Part shown: positions 15,879 through 24,520 of the stretch, one piece after another
Numbering within the stretch: the first letter of the stretch is position 1
How the letters are laid out: each line of letters starts with the position of its first letter
Assembly (NCBI GenBank): GCA_019694955.1
Contig: JAIBAX010000031.1
Location: 1-52,659, forward strand
Direction of reading: 5' to 3'
Source of the DNA: Chitinophagales bacterium
GTDB taxonomy: Bacteria; Bacteroidota; Bacteroidia; Chitinophagales; JADIYW01
DNA: 52,659 nt
Notes under the pieces: generated by a model
Database searches by the model: none
What the model was told of the DNA's origin: nothing
What the model saw: only the letters and a program-made list of their open reading frames with translations
Translations under genes and position numbers: made by a program

Positions 15879-17261
15879 TTAATCTAATTGAATATCTTTT
15901 CCCATATAAAAGTCCAAAACTTTCGTGCTAAATATGTACTCATATTTTGCTTGCGAAACACGTGACTGAGCAGCGTCTCTTACATTTTTGGCAACGGTAT
16001 ATTCTATTTGTGTAAGCACACCCCGATCCAATCTTTCCTTAGCATATTCGAGTGACTTATTGCTGGCTTCGAGTGACTTTAGGGATATATTGTAATTGGC
16101 TTGAGCGGTAGTAGCCCTTAAATATGCCTGTTTAATATTTTCATATAATTGCAATTCGGCCGTCTTCAACTGAAAGTCGGCATTTTGAATGCCAAATTCT
16201 GCTTGCCGCATACCAAAATAAGGCAATCGCTTATTATAGATTGGTATCGTTAATCGGATACCCATATTATAACCGATATTATCGTTTAATTGGTTGCCAT
16301 AGCTCACTTTGCTGACAATGGGATTCAAAGGATCTGAAAAATCATAGTTCCTAAATTGGTTGGAATATCCAGTGCCAAATGATGAAAATAAAGAAATGGT
16401 TGGTAGATAAGCACCTTTTGCAATGCTTAATGAAAGCTTTGAACTTTCAATTTTCAATTGTTGGCTCTTTATTTCAGGTCTTCTTTTTAACGCCTCGCTA
16501 TAGATGGTTTCTGGTGTTTCAATGACCTGATTACCCACTACATCCGGTTCTTCAGGTTTCTTAATTTTAATATCTTTCCCGGGCTCCAATTGTAATATAT
16601 TCTTAAGTGTATTATAAGCCAACTTCACCTGATTCTCCAAATTGGTTATGGTGGCTTCCTCACTGATTTTTTGCGTTTCAATGTCTATAATTGCCTTTTC
16701 TGCCAAAGCTCCTGCTTTTATCAATGTTTGTGTGCGTTGCAATTGCTCTTCGGTACTTTTTTGCGATATCTTGGCTTGCTCCAACTGTTCTTCTGCATTT
16801 AAGATATTTAAATATGCTGTTAGCAAATTAAGTTCAAGATTTGTCTTAAGACTCTCATTATCCAACGCTATTGCCTGAACATCTATTTTGTTTTTATCAA
16901 TCGTTTTCAACTTGGTCAGTCCGGAAAATACTTCCTGCGAAAGACTTAGTCCATACTGGTTAGTCCAAGTAGTTTGATTTAAGAATTGATTGGTTGTTGG
17001 GTCTATACTTCTCCCTAAATTTAGTCCAAGATCAAAAGTACCATTGACATTGGGTGTTAAATCATACTTACTCTGTTGCACTTGCATCTCCGCCATTGCC
17101 TGATTCAATTGCCCTTGCTTCAGTTGGATATTATTCTGAACAGCATATGTTACGCACTGCTCCAACGTCCACTCCTCTGTTTGTGAAAAAACATTGGAGA
17201 CTAAAAACAAAAAAATAAAGAAAAAGCCCGTACTTTTGAATCTACATTTTTGATCATCCAT
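15879..17261 (-). CDS. TolC-family outer-membrane efflux protein
   Basis: Outer-membrane channel subunit of a tripartite exporter. The preferred ATG at 17261 gives 460 residues with a signal peptide (hydrophobic stretch ending NVFSQ) followed by the typical opening W-T-LEQCV.YA..NN. Two copies of the long helical OEP repeat follow, with the YLPTISL segment typical of the second half. A GTG at 17285 would add eight residues, but it overlaps the -7 element at 17285-17292, so transcription would begin after it. The adaptor gene lies 25 nt downstream. Confidence 0.5.
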   Translation of the reverse strand: MDDQKCRFKSTGFFFIFLFLVSNVFSQTEEWTLEQCVTYAVQNNIQLKQGQLNQAMAEMQVQQSKYDLTPNVNGTFDLGLNLGRSIDPTTNQFLNQTTWTNQYGLSLSQEVFSGLTKLKTIDKNKIDVQAIALDNESLKTNLELNLLTAYLNILNAEEQLEQAKISQKSTEEQLQRTQTLIKAGALAEKAIIDIETQKISEEATITNLENQVKLAYNTLKNILQLEPGKDIKIKKPEEPDVVGNQVIETPETIYSEALKRRPEIKSQQLKIESSKLSLSIAKGAYLPTISLFSSFGTGYSNQFRNYDFSDPLNPIVSKVSYGNQLNDNIGYNMGIRLTIPIYNKRLPYFGMRQAEFGIQNADFQLKTAELQLYENIKQAYLRATTAQANYNISLKSLEASNKSLEYAKERLDRGVLTQIEYTVAKNVRDAAQSRVSQAKYEYIFSTKVLDFYMGKDIQLD

Positions 17262-17284
17262 ATGCTTCAGTTGATTTATATGCA

Positions 17285-17292
17285 CAAATGTA
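17285..17292 (-). promoter_or_regulatory. -7 promoter element for the TolC/adaptor operon
   Basis: Minus-strand TACATTTG matches TANNTTTG. No TTG lies at the expected distance upstream. The element decides the start of the TolC-family gene, because the upstream GTG falls inside it. Confidence 0.5.
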
Positions 17293-17332
17293 GAACTTTA
17301 GATATGGATAGATTCATTATAAACCAAAAAAT

Positions 17333-17770
17333 ATGTTAAACCAAGATATTTTTTTTTTCAATAAAGCAATACAGGAGGCGAAAATTGCGTTAGAAGCCGA
17401 TGAAGTACCCGTTGGTGCCGTTATCACCTGTAATGGGCAAATCATTGCAAAAGCCCATAATCAAGTAGAGTTACTTCAAGATGTAACCGCTCATGCAGAA
17501 ATATTGGCCATCACTGCCGCTGCCAATTACATGAATACTAAATTTTTAGAAGACTGCACTTTATATGTTACCTTAGAACCCTGCTTAATGTGTATTGGTG
17601 CCATTCGACATGCCCGAATTAAAAGAGTGGTTTTTGGTGCTTACGAACAAAAGAAAATGTTTAGCTATGAAATTAAAAACCTCCTACCTCATCAAGAAGT
17701 CGTTGGAGGACAAGAAGAACATCTTTGCGGAAATCTTTTATCAGATTTTTTTAAGAAAAAAAGAATATAA
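17333..17770 (+). CDS. tadA: tRNA-specific adenosine deaminase
   Basis: Deaminates A34 of tRNA-Arg(ACG) to inosine, allowing wobble decoding. The 145-residue protein carries the zinc-deaminase signature: HAE at 54-56 (zinc His and catalytic Glu) and PCLMC at 83-87 with Cys84 and Cys87 as zinc ligands, followed by GAIRHARI. The N-terminal A-EVPVGAV segment is typical of TadA rather than of cytosine or guanine deaminases. It is divergent from the TolC operon and convergent with the DUF4442 gene. Confidence 0.5.
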   Translation: MLNQDIFFFNKAIQEAKIALEADEVPVGAVITCNGQIIAKAHNQVELLQDVTAHAEILAITAAANYMNTKFLEDCTLYVTLEPCLMCIGAIRHARIKRVVFGAYEQKKMFSYEIKNLLPHQEVVGGQEEHLCGNLLSDFFKKKRI

Positions 17771-17851
17771 TTATAATTCATTCATTTTTTATTACTTATA
17801 AATTTTATACATACTATTTTTTCAGATTTTTATAAATCTATCATATAATAA

Positions 17852-18352
17852 TTACTCATTATTTTGTAATACTTGAGTAGTATGAATATTGGTAGCATGT
17901 AGTTTAAAATCTTTCTTTCTAACGTACACAGTCTTAACAACCTCAGCAACTACCTCTCCCGTTTCTCCTGTAATAGCTGTTTGGAAAACGTATTCATTCT
18001 TTCCGATCTGATCAATTTCTTCTTTAATTTCCTTGATACGCGCCAAGGGAATCTCAAACACTGCTCTAACGGTATCACGCCCCGGTCTTTTGAATCTTAT
18101 ATTGGCTTCGATATCCCAAATAATATATTCGGCGCCTAAATGCTCCATTAAAATCCACATATAGTGTGGATCACACATGGCATACAACGACCCTCCAAAA
18201 TGCACGCCCTTAACATTTTTATTCCACCTCGTCAACCCCATTTCGACTTCAATCTTGGTAAACTCCGGATTAATTTCTGCTACACGGATGCCCGCCCCTA
18301 TGTATGGCGGGTAAAGGTTTATTAGTTTGGCCTTAAATTGTTTAGAAAGCAT
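17852..18352 (-). CDS. DUF4442 hotdog-fold (thioesterase-like) protein
   Basis: A 166-residue protein resembling DUF4442, a family with the hotdog fold of acyl-CoA thioesterases. Visible traits are N-terminal YPPYIGAGI, the central G-VHFGGSLYAMCDPHYMW helix-loop segment, and the IRFKRPG strand common in this family. A thioesterase role is inferred from fold; the substrate is unknown. A TAGTTTTG -7 element at 18377-18384 (minus strand) supports the ATG at 18352. Confidence 0.5.
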   Translation of the reverse strand: MLSKQFKAKLINLYPPYIGAGIRVAEINPEFTKIEVEMGLTRWNKNVKGVHFGGSLYAMCDPHYMWILMEHLGAEYIIWDIEANIRFKRPGRDTVRAVFEIPLARIKEIKEEIDQIGKNEYVFQTAITGETGEVVAEVVKTVYVRKKDFKLHATNIHTTQVLQNNE

Positions 18353-18376
18353 ACTTTATCTTTTTCAGTATAAAAT

Positions 18377-18384
18377 CAAAACTA
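18377..18384 (-). promoter_or_regulatory. -7 promoter element for the DUF4442 gene
   Basis: Minus-strand TAGTTTTG matches TANNTTTG, 24 nt before the start codon. No -33 TTG is seen. Confidence 0.5.
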
Positions 18385-18489
18385 ATGCCTTTTAAGGTAA
18401 TTTTTATGGTATTCATAATTACCTAATGCTATTTTTGCCCCTCATGCAACTTGTCGTTAATTTAATCCTTCCTTTTATGCATAGTTTCT

Positions 18490-18497
18490 TACCTTTG
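18490..18497 (+). promoter_or_regulatory. -7 promoter element for the RemB-like gene
   Basis: TACCTTTG matches TANNTTTG and lies 18 nt before the ATG at 18516. No -33 TTG is found at the usual spacing. It makes the in-frame upstream ATG at 18426 unlikely to be used. Confidence 0.5.
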
Positions 18498-18515
18498 AAC
18501 CACAATTTTCCCGGA

Positions 18516-20114
18516 ATGAAATTGAAAATTGCCATATTATTATTATTCGTGCCCGTTTTGCTCAAGAGTCAGCAAACGAACCTGCCGTTAAACGCGCAAT
18601 ACTTAAATAGCATTGACGAGTATTTGCAACGCCAAGACGTGCGTGTCCATACTGCTATTAAGCCCTATTTACGTTCAGAGGTAGATGCTGAAATTGCTTT
18701 AGATTCCATCCTTGACCATCCCTTGGAGGAAGGGTTTCATGCAAATCTAAGCAAAGGAGATATCCTTGAATTTAGAAAGAAAAACTGCTTTATTGGCATT
18801 AATCCAATTTTGGACATGGAGTTTGGCTATGATATTTCTCAAAAAGAAATATTATATAGAGCAGGCTACGGCGCAGAACTTAAAGCCGATTTGGGCAAAA
18901 AACTGAGTCTTGGTTTTAACTTCCAAGGTGTGCAAGATAATCCGCAAGATTATGTTGCTCAATTGATTGAAACAACAGAAGTCGTTCCAGGATATAGAAA
19001 TGCCGAAAAAAATGACAATGGCTTTAGTTCGGCTATGTATTCCGGATATGTTTCCTATACGCCTTCCAAGCATTTTAATATGCAAGTAGGCAATGATAAG
19101 AATTTTTGGGGCGATGGCTACAGATCCTTGTTCCTCAGCGATCAAAGCAGCAATTATCCTTATGTGCGTTTGGCTGCGAATTTTTGGAAAATCAAGTATG
19201 TTTATCTATTAAATTTCCTAAAATATCAACCTTTAGACTCGTTATATAATTTTGATTTCGCTCAAGAAAAAGAAAAAAAATACGCCGCTTTTCATTACCT
19301 CAGTGTTGACTTTACCGATTGGTTTCAGTGGGGATTCTTTGAAGGTGTCACTTGGCAACATGCAGACACGAATGGCGTTAGAGGTATCGAGTGGAATTAT
19401 CTTAACCCTGTATTGTTTATTCGTCCTATTGAGTTTGCACTTGGTTCGCCCGATAATATTACATTGGGTATGAACTTTAAGTTTAAACCACACAACCAAC
19501 ATACGATATATTCGCAAATCTTACTGGACGACTTAGATATTTCAAAGGCAAGAGGTGGCAAAGGTTTTTATCGGACAAAGATTGCTGCGCAAATTGGTTA
19601 TAAAACTTATAACCTTGGCGGCGTAAAAGGTCTTAATCTGCAAACAGAGTTTAACCTTGTACGCCCTTATGTTTATGCACATAAAATTGCAGAGCAGAAC
19701 TATTCCCATTTTAACCAAAGTCTTGCACATCCATTAAATGCAAATTTTTATGAAATCCTTGCCTTCTTGAGGTACAATCGCAATAATTGGTTGGGAAGCT
19801 TTAGTTTCCAATATGCCAAGCAAGGATTAGATGAATTTGGGAAACACAATGGCAGTAATATTTTTGTCAGTGATTTTGTTATCAATTTTGGAGATTTAGA
19901 CAATGCATACGACAATAAATTTTTGCAAGGACAAAAGACGAATATACTTTCCTTTAGTGCAAAAGGTGGTTACCTCATAAATAAGAGTATCAATATGAGT
20001 GTTGAAGCTTTTTGCAATTACAGAACAAAAAAATCCGAACTCATTAATGAGAAAAACATCATTTTTGGAGTTGGTTTAAAAACGGGATTATTCAATAGAT
20101 ATACTGATTTTTAA
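18516..20114 (+). CDS. RemB/Wzi-like outer-membrane beta-barrel protein
   Basis: A 532-residue exported protein with a signal peptide at 1 to about 18 (KLKIAILLLFVPVLLKSQQ). The rest alternates aromatic strands as in outer-membrane barrels. The segments GNDKNFWGDGYRSLFLSD and GIEWNYLNPVLFIRPIEF resemble the capsule-assembly Wzi-like family, which includes gliding protein RemB of Flavobacterium johnsoniae. A motility or surface-polysaccharide role is inferred and would fit the SprB-like giant in the same window. The ATG at 18516 is preferred because it begins the signal peptide and follows the -7 element; an ATG at 18426 would add 30 residues. The next gene starts 9 nt after its stop. Confidence 0.5.
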   Translation: MKLKIAILLLFVPVLLKSQQTNLPLNAQYLNSIDEYLQRQDVRVHTAIKPYLRSEVDAEIALDSILDHPLEEGFHANLSKGDILEFRKKNCFIGINPILDMEFGYDISQKEILYRAGYGAELKADLGKKLSLGFNFQGVQDNPQDYVAQLIETTEVVPGYRNAEKNDNGFSSAMYSGYVSYTPSKHFNMQVGNDKNFWGDGYRSLFLSDQSSNYPYVRLAANFWKIKYVYLLNFLKYQPLDSLYNFDFAQEKEKKYAAFHYLSVDFTDWFQWGFFEGVTWQHADTNGVRGIEWNYLNPVLFIRPIEFALGSPDNITLGMNFKFKPHNQHTIYSQILLDDLDISKARGGKGFYRTKIAAQIGYKTYNLGGVKGLNLQTEFNLVRPYVYAHKIAEQNYSHFNQSLAHPLNANFYEILAFLRYNRNNWLGSFSFQYAKQGLDEFGKHNGSNIFVSDFVINFGDLDNAYDNKFLQGQKTNILSFSAKGGYLINKSINMSVEAFCNYRTKKSELINEKNIIFGVGLKTGLFNRYTDF

Positions 20115-20123
20115 GGCTTCATT

Positions 20124-20756
20124 ATGCCGCTTCAAAATAGGGTTAACCCATATGGAGAAATATGTTTTTCCCCGCATAGAGGGCATCTCATGGGTAACCG
20201 TGGGTGTCTGCACAACCCTCAGCAAACCATTATAAAGAACTACCAACTGAAAAGATGGCTGATTTGTGTGCTTCACTACCATGGAGTAAGAAGAACGGTT
20301 ATGAGCAAAGGACGGTATACGGAGTTATTCTTTTGGGATGAAGCTACTGCCTTTTCTGCCGGACACAGGCCATGCGCCGAATGTCAAAGAGCCCGATATT
20401 TACAATTTAAGCATTTTTGGCAACAAGCCAATCATTTAACTGGCATTTCTACAAAGGATTTAGATAATTTCCTACACCAGGAAAGGATGTCAGAACAACC
20501 CATATTTGTGAATATTCAGCAACTTCCGGATGGTGTTTTTGTGGAGCATGAAAGCAAACCATATCTGATATTTAACAAAACCCTGTTTGAATGGTCATTT
20601 AATGGGTATCTTTCTCAGAAAATACTACCGCATTCAGAAAACCTTAGATTGCTGACCCCGCCTTCTATTGTAAAAACAATTGAAGCCGGATTCACACCAA
20701 ATATTGCTTTTACGAATGATACTAAGCCATTGAAAATCATCGAAGACATTGATTAA
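20124..20756 (+). CDS. Conserved protein of unknown function with a GHRPCAEC motif
   Basis: A 210-residue protein of a family I recognise as widespread but uncharacterised. The N-terminus has RVNPYGEI and HLMGNRGCLH, then the strongly conserved core GRYTELFFWDEATAFSAGH followed by RPCAECQRA (83-90). His81, Cys84 and Cys87 could bind metal, as in Ada-type or zinc-ribbon sites, but that is inference. No signal peptide or membrane segment is seen. It starts 9 nt after the RemB-like gene and is followed by dprA, which has its own promoter overlapping this gene's 3' end. Confidence 0.5.
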   Translation: MPLQNRVNPYGEICFSPHRGHLMGNRGCLHNPQQTIIKNYQLKRWLICVLHYHGVRRTVMSKGRYTELFFWDEATAFSAGHRPCAECQRARYLQFKHFWQQANHLTGISTKDLDNFLHQERMSEQPIFVNIQQLPDGVFVEHESKPYLIFNKTLFEWSFNGYLSQKILPHSENLRLLTPPSIVKTIEAGFTPNIAFTNDTKPLKIIEDID

Positions 20757-20761
20757 ATTTG
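20730..20761 (+). promoter_or_regulatory. Promoter of dprA (TTG-N21-TANNTTTG)
   Basis: TTG at 20730-20732, a 21-nt spacer, and TAAATTTG at 20754-20761, which overlaps the stop codon of the upstream gene. Both boxes match the Bacteroidota consensus. The start is expected near 20768, about 60 nt before the TTG start of dprA. Confidence 0.5.
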
Positions 20762-20827
20762 TAGCAAATAGGTCTTGTGTGTTCCAAATCCGAGAAAAAT
20801 AGCCATTTTTGAGGCAAATAATCCACT

Positions 20828-21934
20828 TTGAGTGCTGAAACCATACATTTGCTTGCCTTGCAATTTTTAAAGGGAATTGGAGACATAAATGCCAAGTCCT
20901 TGATAAGCTATTGCCATACAGCTGAAAATGTGTTTAAGGCGTCAACGGCAAAGCTCCGGAAGATACCCGGCATAGGAGATTATACTATTCAAATGTTGAA
21001 AAATTCTGTTGAAGCACATAAAAAGGCAGAAGAAGAATATCGGTTTATCACAGCAAACAATATCGAAGTTATCCCATATTTTTCTGACCGATACCCAGCA
21101 TTGCTGAAACATTGTAATGATGCTCCGGTTGTTTTATTTTCCAAAGGGAAAATACCCAAAATGGAAGCAAAGGTTGTCAATATTGTTGGAACTCGTCATG
21201 CTACCACTTATGGGAAATCGATGGTTGAAAAGCTTGTTGAAGGGTTTGCAAAATATGATATTCTTATCGCAAGTGGATTGGCTTATGGGATTGATATTGC
21301 TGCGCATAAAGCTGCTATTAATCATCATTTGCCCACCATTGGTGTCTTAGCCCATGGGTTGGATAGAATATATCCACATGCGCATAAAGGAGTGGCTAAA
21401 AAGATGCTGGAAAATGGAGGGTTAATTACTGAATTTCCTTCCGGAACCAATCCCGATAAGCAAAACTTCCCAAGAAGAAACCGTATCGTGGCCGGCATGT
21501 CTGCAGCAACTATCCTAATTGAATCTGCGGTATCCGGAGGTGCTATCATTACGGCTAATATTGCTAATTCTTACAATAGAGATGTGTTCGCATTCCCGGG
21601 AAGTATAGGTCAGGAATACTCCGCTGGCTGCAATAAATTGATAAAAGAAAATAAAGCAGTCTTAGTGGAAGGCGCTGACGATATCATACGCTTTTTAGGC
21701 TGGGAATCTACCCAAGAAACCTTACAAAAAAACGTACAAAAGGATATTTTCATCGAACTGAACGATCAGGAACGCCTCATTTTTGATACTGTTAGAAAAG
21801 GAAAAATTCATATCGATGAATTGTGCAAAGTATTTCCGGAGCAACAAAGTAAAATTGCAAATATATTGCTTCACTTAGAACTAAAAGGAATCATACAATC
21901 TCTTCCCGGAAAAAACTATCACGCCATTGACTAA
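20828..21934 (+). CDS. dprA: DNA-processing protein DprA/Smf
   Basis: Binds incoming single-stranded DNA and loads RecA during natural transformation. The 368 residues contain an N-terminal SAM/helix-hairpin-helix region (about 1-60, KGIGDINAKSL and KIPGIGDYT), the Rossmann-like DprA core (IVGTRHATTYG 119-129, SGLAYGID 149-156, FPRRNRIVAG 214-223) and a C-terminal winged-helix domain (about 300-368). The start is a TTG: an in-frame TAA lies three codons upstream, and the first internal ATG (residue 56) would remove the SAM-like domain. A good promoter lies upstream at 20730-20761. Confidence 0.5.
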   Translation: MSAETIHLLALQFLKGIGDINAKSLISYCHTAENVFKASTAKLRKIPGIGDYTIQMLKNSVEAHKKAEEEYRFITANNIEVIPYFSDRYPALLKHCNDAPVVLFSKGKIPKMEAKVVNIVGTRHATTYGKSMVEKLVEGFAKYDILIASGLAYGIDIAAHKAAINHHLPTIGVLAHGLDRIYPHAHKGVAKKMLENGGLITEFPSGTNPDKQNFPRRNRIVAGMSAATILIESAVSGGAIITANIANSYNRDVFAFPGSIGQEYSAGCNKLIKENKAVLVEGADDIIRFLGWESTQETLQKNVQKDIFIELNDQERLIFDTVRKGKIHIDELCKVFPEQQSKIANILLHLELKGIIQSLPGKNYHAID

Positions 21935-22560
21935 CTAACAACAACTGCCGAGAAGAATCTTTTACGCTTAGTCATACCGATTCCAAACATACTTCTTTTG
22001 TGCTTCAAAGGGCACTTGTGATAAATTGCTTTAATAGACGATTAATGTATCACAAAGCTCCTCAAAGAAGGCCTAAGTACGCTATGGTGCAGTCATAAGG
22101 GCAAGAAAATTTTGGATTTCACAAATGGACTGTTTTAGAATTAGCATAAAACAGGATAGAATTGAACACTTTAATGCTATTGCGCATCAATAGACTACTG
22201 CCTCAAACCCTAGCATTTTTTAAGATCGCTTAGTCAAAGCCAAATTTGAGTCAATTGCTTAATTTAAAAAAATAAAATTGAATTACTATTCTTAATATAT
22301 AAATATTTTCAATTAATCAAATTAATTATTTATATCATTATATAACAATATATTATATAAATTATAATTACATTTATTTCCGTTTTTTTAATAAGTATTA
22401 TTATTAAATATTCTGATATTTAATATAATTTATTAAAATTATATCTTATTAATTATTACAATAATTTTATAAATTAAACAGTATTAATATTTAATTTATT
22501 CTAATAATTCTGTTATAATCATTTGATAATTAATATAATAACTGTATTTTAGCGAAATTA
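21935..22560. other. 626-bp intergenic region, second half extremely AT-rich
   Basis: No gene is seen. The first half has ordinary composition with two inverted repeats: TTGTGATA at 22016-22023 with TATCACAA at 22048-22055, and an 8-bp stem at 22130-22137 with 22147-22154. From about 22260 to 22560 the sequence is almost only A and T. Together with the ATPase gene that follows, this looks like a site of past insertion. Confidence 0.5.
22130..22154. repeat. Perfect 8-bp hairpin in the spacer after dprA
   Basis: Arms 22130-22137 and 22147-22154 are perfect complements around a 9-nt loop. There is no T-run, and it lies about 200 nt beyond the dprA stop, so its role is unclear. Confidence 0.5.
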
Positions 22561-23829
22561 ATGAGACATGTCTTTAAAAATATAATTGCTCATATTGGGT
22601 TTAAACAACATACCATAATACTTGGTGTGACAGGTTGTGGTAAGTCGAGTTTATTAAAAATGGTACGTGATGAATTACTAAGTCGTCATTTGGATGTCTC
22701 CTTCATAAACCTAAATGATGTAGTTACTTTGCTCTATTTGAATGATGGTCCGGAGAAAATATTTCGTTTTATACAACACCCTGATTCCGTCGAAAAAAAA
22801 CCGCAATACTTACTTTTAGAAGACATTCATCTACTTAAAGACCCATCCAAGCTGCTCGATTATTTATACAATAATTTCCATGGACAGATAAAGGTCATCT
22901 GTACCAGTTCAGAAGTCTTCTTTAAAAACGAACTGGAGGAAGATCTTTTGCCGGGGAAGAAAAAAGTGCATGCGCTCCACAGCTTAAACTTCGACGAGTT
23001 TCTACAATGGAAAGATAGGGTAGATCTTATACGTGAACTTCAGGTAATTGGAATTCACACAAATCAGGTTTCAAAAAAGCATGATGAAATTAATAAACTG
23101 TTGGAAGAATATCTGCTATATGGTGGACTTCCAGAAGTCGTTTTAACAAAAAAAATACCTGGGAAGATAAAGTTGCTCCATCAAATAAAACACGATCTCA
23201 TAAAGAAAGATGGCCTGATAAAAAACATTGAACAAAAAGATAAATTCATTCGCTTAATTTCTGAAATCGCCCTAAAAACCAGTCAGCCTGTAAACAGGAA
23301 TGACCTCAGCAGATTAACAGGATTAAGCAATGTAACCACCGGAAAATACTTACGCATTTTAGAACACATTTGTCTAATAACCCTTCTAGAGCCTTATCAT
23401 AGATTTCTTCCCAAGGAAATGGCAAAAATGCCAAAAATGTACTTTAATGATCTTGGCCTTCGCAATGCCTTCATTGATAATTTTCAACAAATACCCTATC
23501 GCTCTGATAAGAAATATCTTTTGGACAATTTCTTTTTTCTGCAAATGCGCCAGTTGGTAGATGAAAAACAATTGTTTTATTGGAGAGCGTCTGAACAACA
23601 AAGCATTGATCTAATCGTTAACGGCAAAAAAAGTATGCAGCATGCCTATGTAATAAAATGGAGAGAAGAGGACTTTAAAGCCAGCAAGTTTAGGCGATTT
23701 AGAGACTATTACCCTAATAATACCATTGAATTATTCAGTGCCGATTTCATACAACCTAGCAAGTGGATTTTTACTTCCATTGCTCCCTTATTTTTAAAAT
23801 CTTTAGAGGAAGAGGTCTTTGCGCTCTGA
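22561..23829 (+). CDS. AAA-family ATPase with C-terminal DUF4143
   Basis: A 422-residue ATPase of the AAA_14/DUF4143 type, common in horizontally moving bacterial and archaeal loci and of unknown cellular role. The Walker A motif is GVTGCGKSS (22-30) and Walker B is YLLLEDIH (83-90). A linker with YGGLPEV precedes a winged-helix-like region (about 255-290, LSRLTGLSNVTTGKYLRIL). The DUF4143 part follows (KMYFNDLGLRNAF, then FYWRASEQQSIDLIV, resembling a nuclease-like core). It follows a very AT-rich spacer and its last 27 bp overlap the 3' end of rnc on the other strand, suggesting insertion. Confidence 0.5.
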   Translation: MRHVFKNIIAHIGFKQHTIILGVTGCGKSSLLKMVRDELLSRHLDVSFINLNDVVTLLYLNDGPEKIFRFIQHPDSVEKKPQYLLLEDIHLLKDPSKLLDYLYNNFHGQIKVICTSSEVFFKNELEEDLLPGKKKVHALHSLNFDEFLQWKDRVDLIRELQVIGIHTNQVSKKHDEINKLLEEYLLYGGLPEVVLTKKIPGKIKLLHQIKHDLIKKDGLIKNIEQKDKFIRLISEIALKTSQPVNRNDLSRLTGLSNVTTGKYLRILEHICLITLLEPYHRFLPKEMAKMPKMYFNDLGLRNAFIDNFQQIPYRSDKKYLLDNFFFLQMRQLVDEKQLFYWRASEQQSIDLIVNGKKSMQHAYVIKWREEDFKASKFRRFRDYYPNNTIELFSADFIQPSKWIFTSIAPLFLKSLEEEVFAL

Positions 23830-24519
23830 CAAAGTCTGACTGGAGGCTTCTTGTTCTGCTTGCTTTTTACTCCTTCCATACCCTTTCCCTACAACAGCCT
23901 GCTCTACCCACAATATAGACTCAAATTTTCTATCCTCTTCTTGCTCTGCCAGTGGTTGTGTTTGGAAGAAAAAATGCATCTTTTTCGCCTGTAAAAGTTC
24001 AATGAGTTTACTCTTAAAATCTCTGGGTTCATTTTCGAGTTCATTCCAATTAATATACGGGTTTAATATTTTTTCTACGATAATGGCATACGTCTTCTTA
24101 TAGCCATAATTTTTGAATATAGCGCCAATGAGTGCTTCCAAGGCATTGCCTAGTGCGTCATGATCTTGCTCCTTAAATTGTTTCCCCATCTTATGGCGTA
24201 GAAGGGTGGCAATATTCAGTTCGGCTGCAATCTTATTGAGTTTTTCCCTGTTTACAACCCTACTTTTAGCTTTCGTCAGCCAACCTTCGGTGGCAAGTGG
24301 ATATTTCTTAATCAAAATCTCTGATACAACTAACCCCAATACGGCATCTCCTAAGAACTCCAGTCGTTCATTTTTATCTGTAAAATCTCCTTCGTATGAG
24401 GCATGTGTGAATGCTTGTATATATAAACGTTCGTCACGTGGAGAAATGCCCAGATACTTATAGAGTGGAGAAAGGAAGGTGGGTTTCTTTTTTCGGAAAA
24501 AATTAAACGGTATCTTCAT
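23803..24519 (-). CDS. rnc: Ribonuclease III
   Basis: Cleaves double-stranded RNA in rRNA processing and mRNA turnover. The preferred ATG at 24519 gives 238 residues and lies 1 nt after the fabF stop, with an AGGAAG about 10 nt upstream; an upstream in-frame start at 24570 would overlap fabF. The signature NERLEFLGDAV is at 50-60 and the second catalytic block, ALGNALEALIG, at about 122-132 with Glu128. The position matching E. coli Asp114 is Asn125 here, which may be usual in this phylum. A double-stranded RNA-binding domain spans about 165-238. Its 3' end overlaps the convergent ATPase gene by 27 bp. Confidence 0.5.
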   Translation of the reverse strand: MKIPFNFFRKKKPTFLSPLYKYLGISPRDERLYIQAFTHASYEGDFTDKNERLEFLGDAVLGLVVSEILIKKYPLATEGWLTKAKSRVVNREKLNKIAAELNIATLLRHKMGKQFKEQDHDALGNALEALIGAIFKNYGYKKTYAIIVEKILNPYINWNELENEPRDFKSKLIELLQAKKMHFFFQTQPLAEQEEDRKFESILWVEQAVVGKGYGRSKKQAEQEASSQTLSERKDLFL

Positions 24520-24520
24520 G

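Noticed and set aside
22260..22560. Replication or transfer origin in the A/T tract upstream of the ATPase gene
   Set aside because: No iterons, DnaA boxes or replication genes are seen; only base composition supports it.
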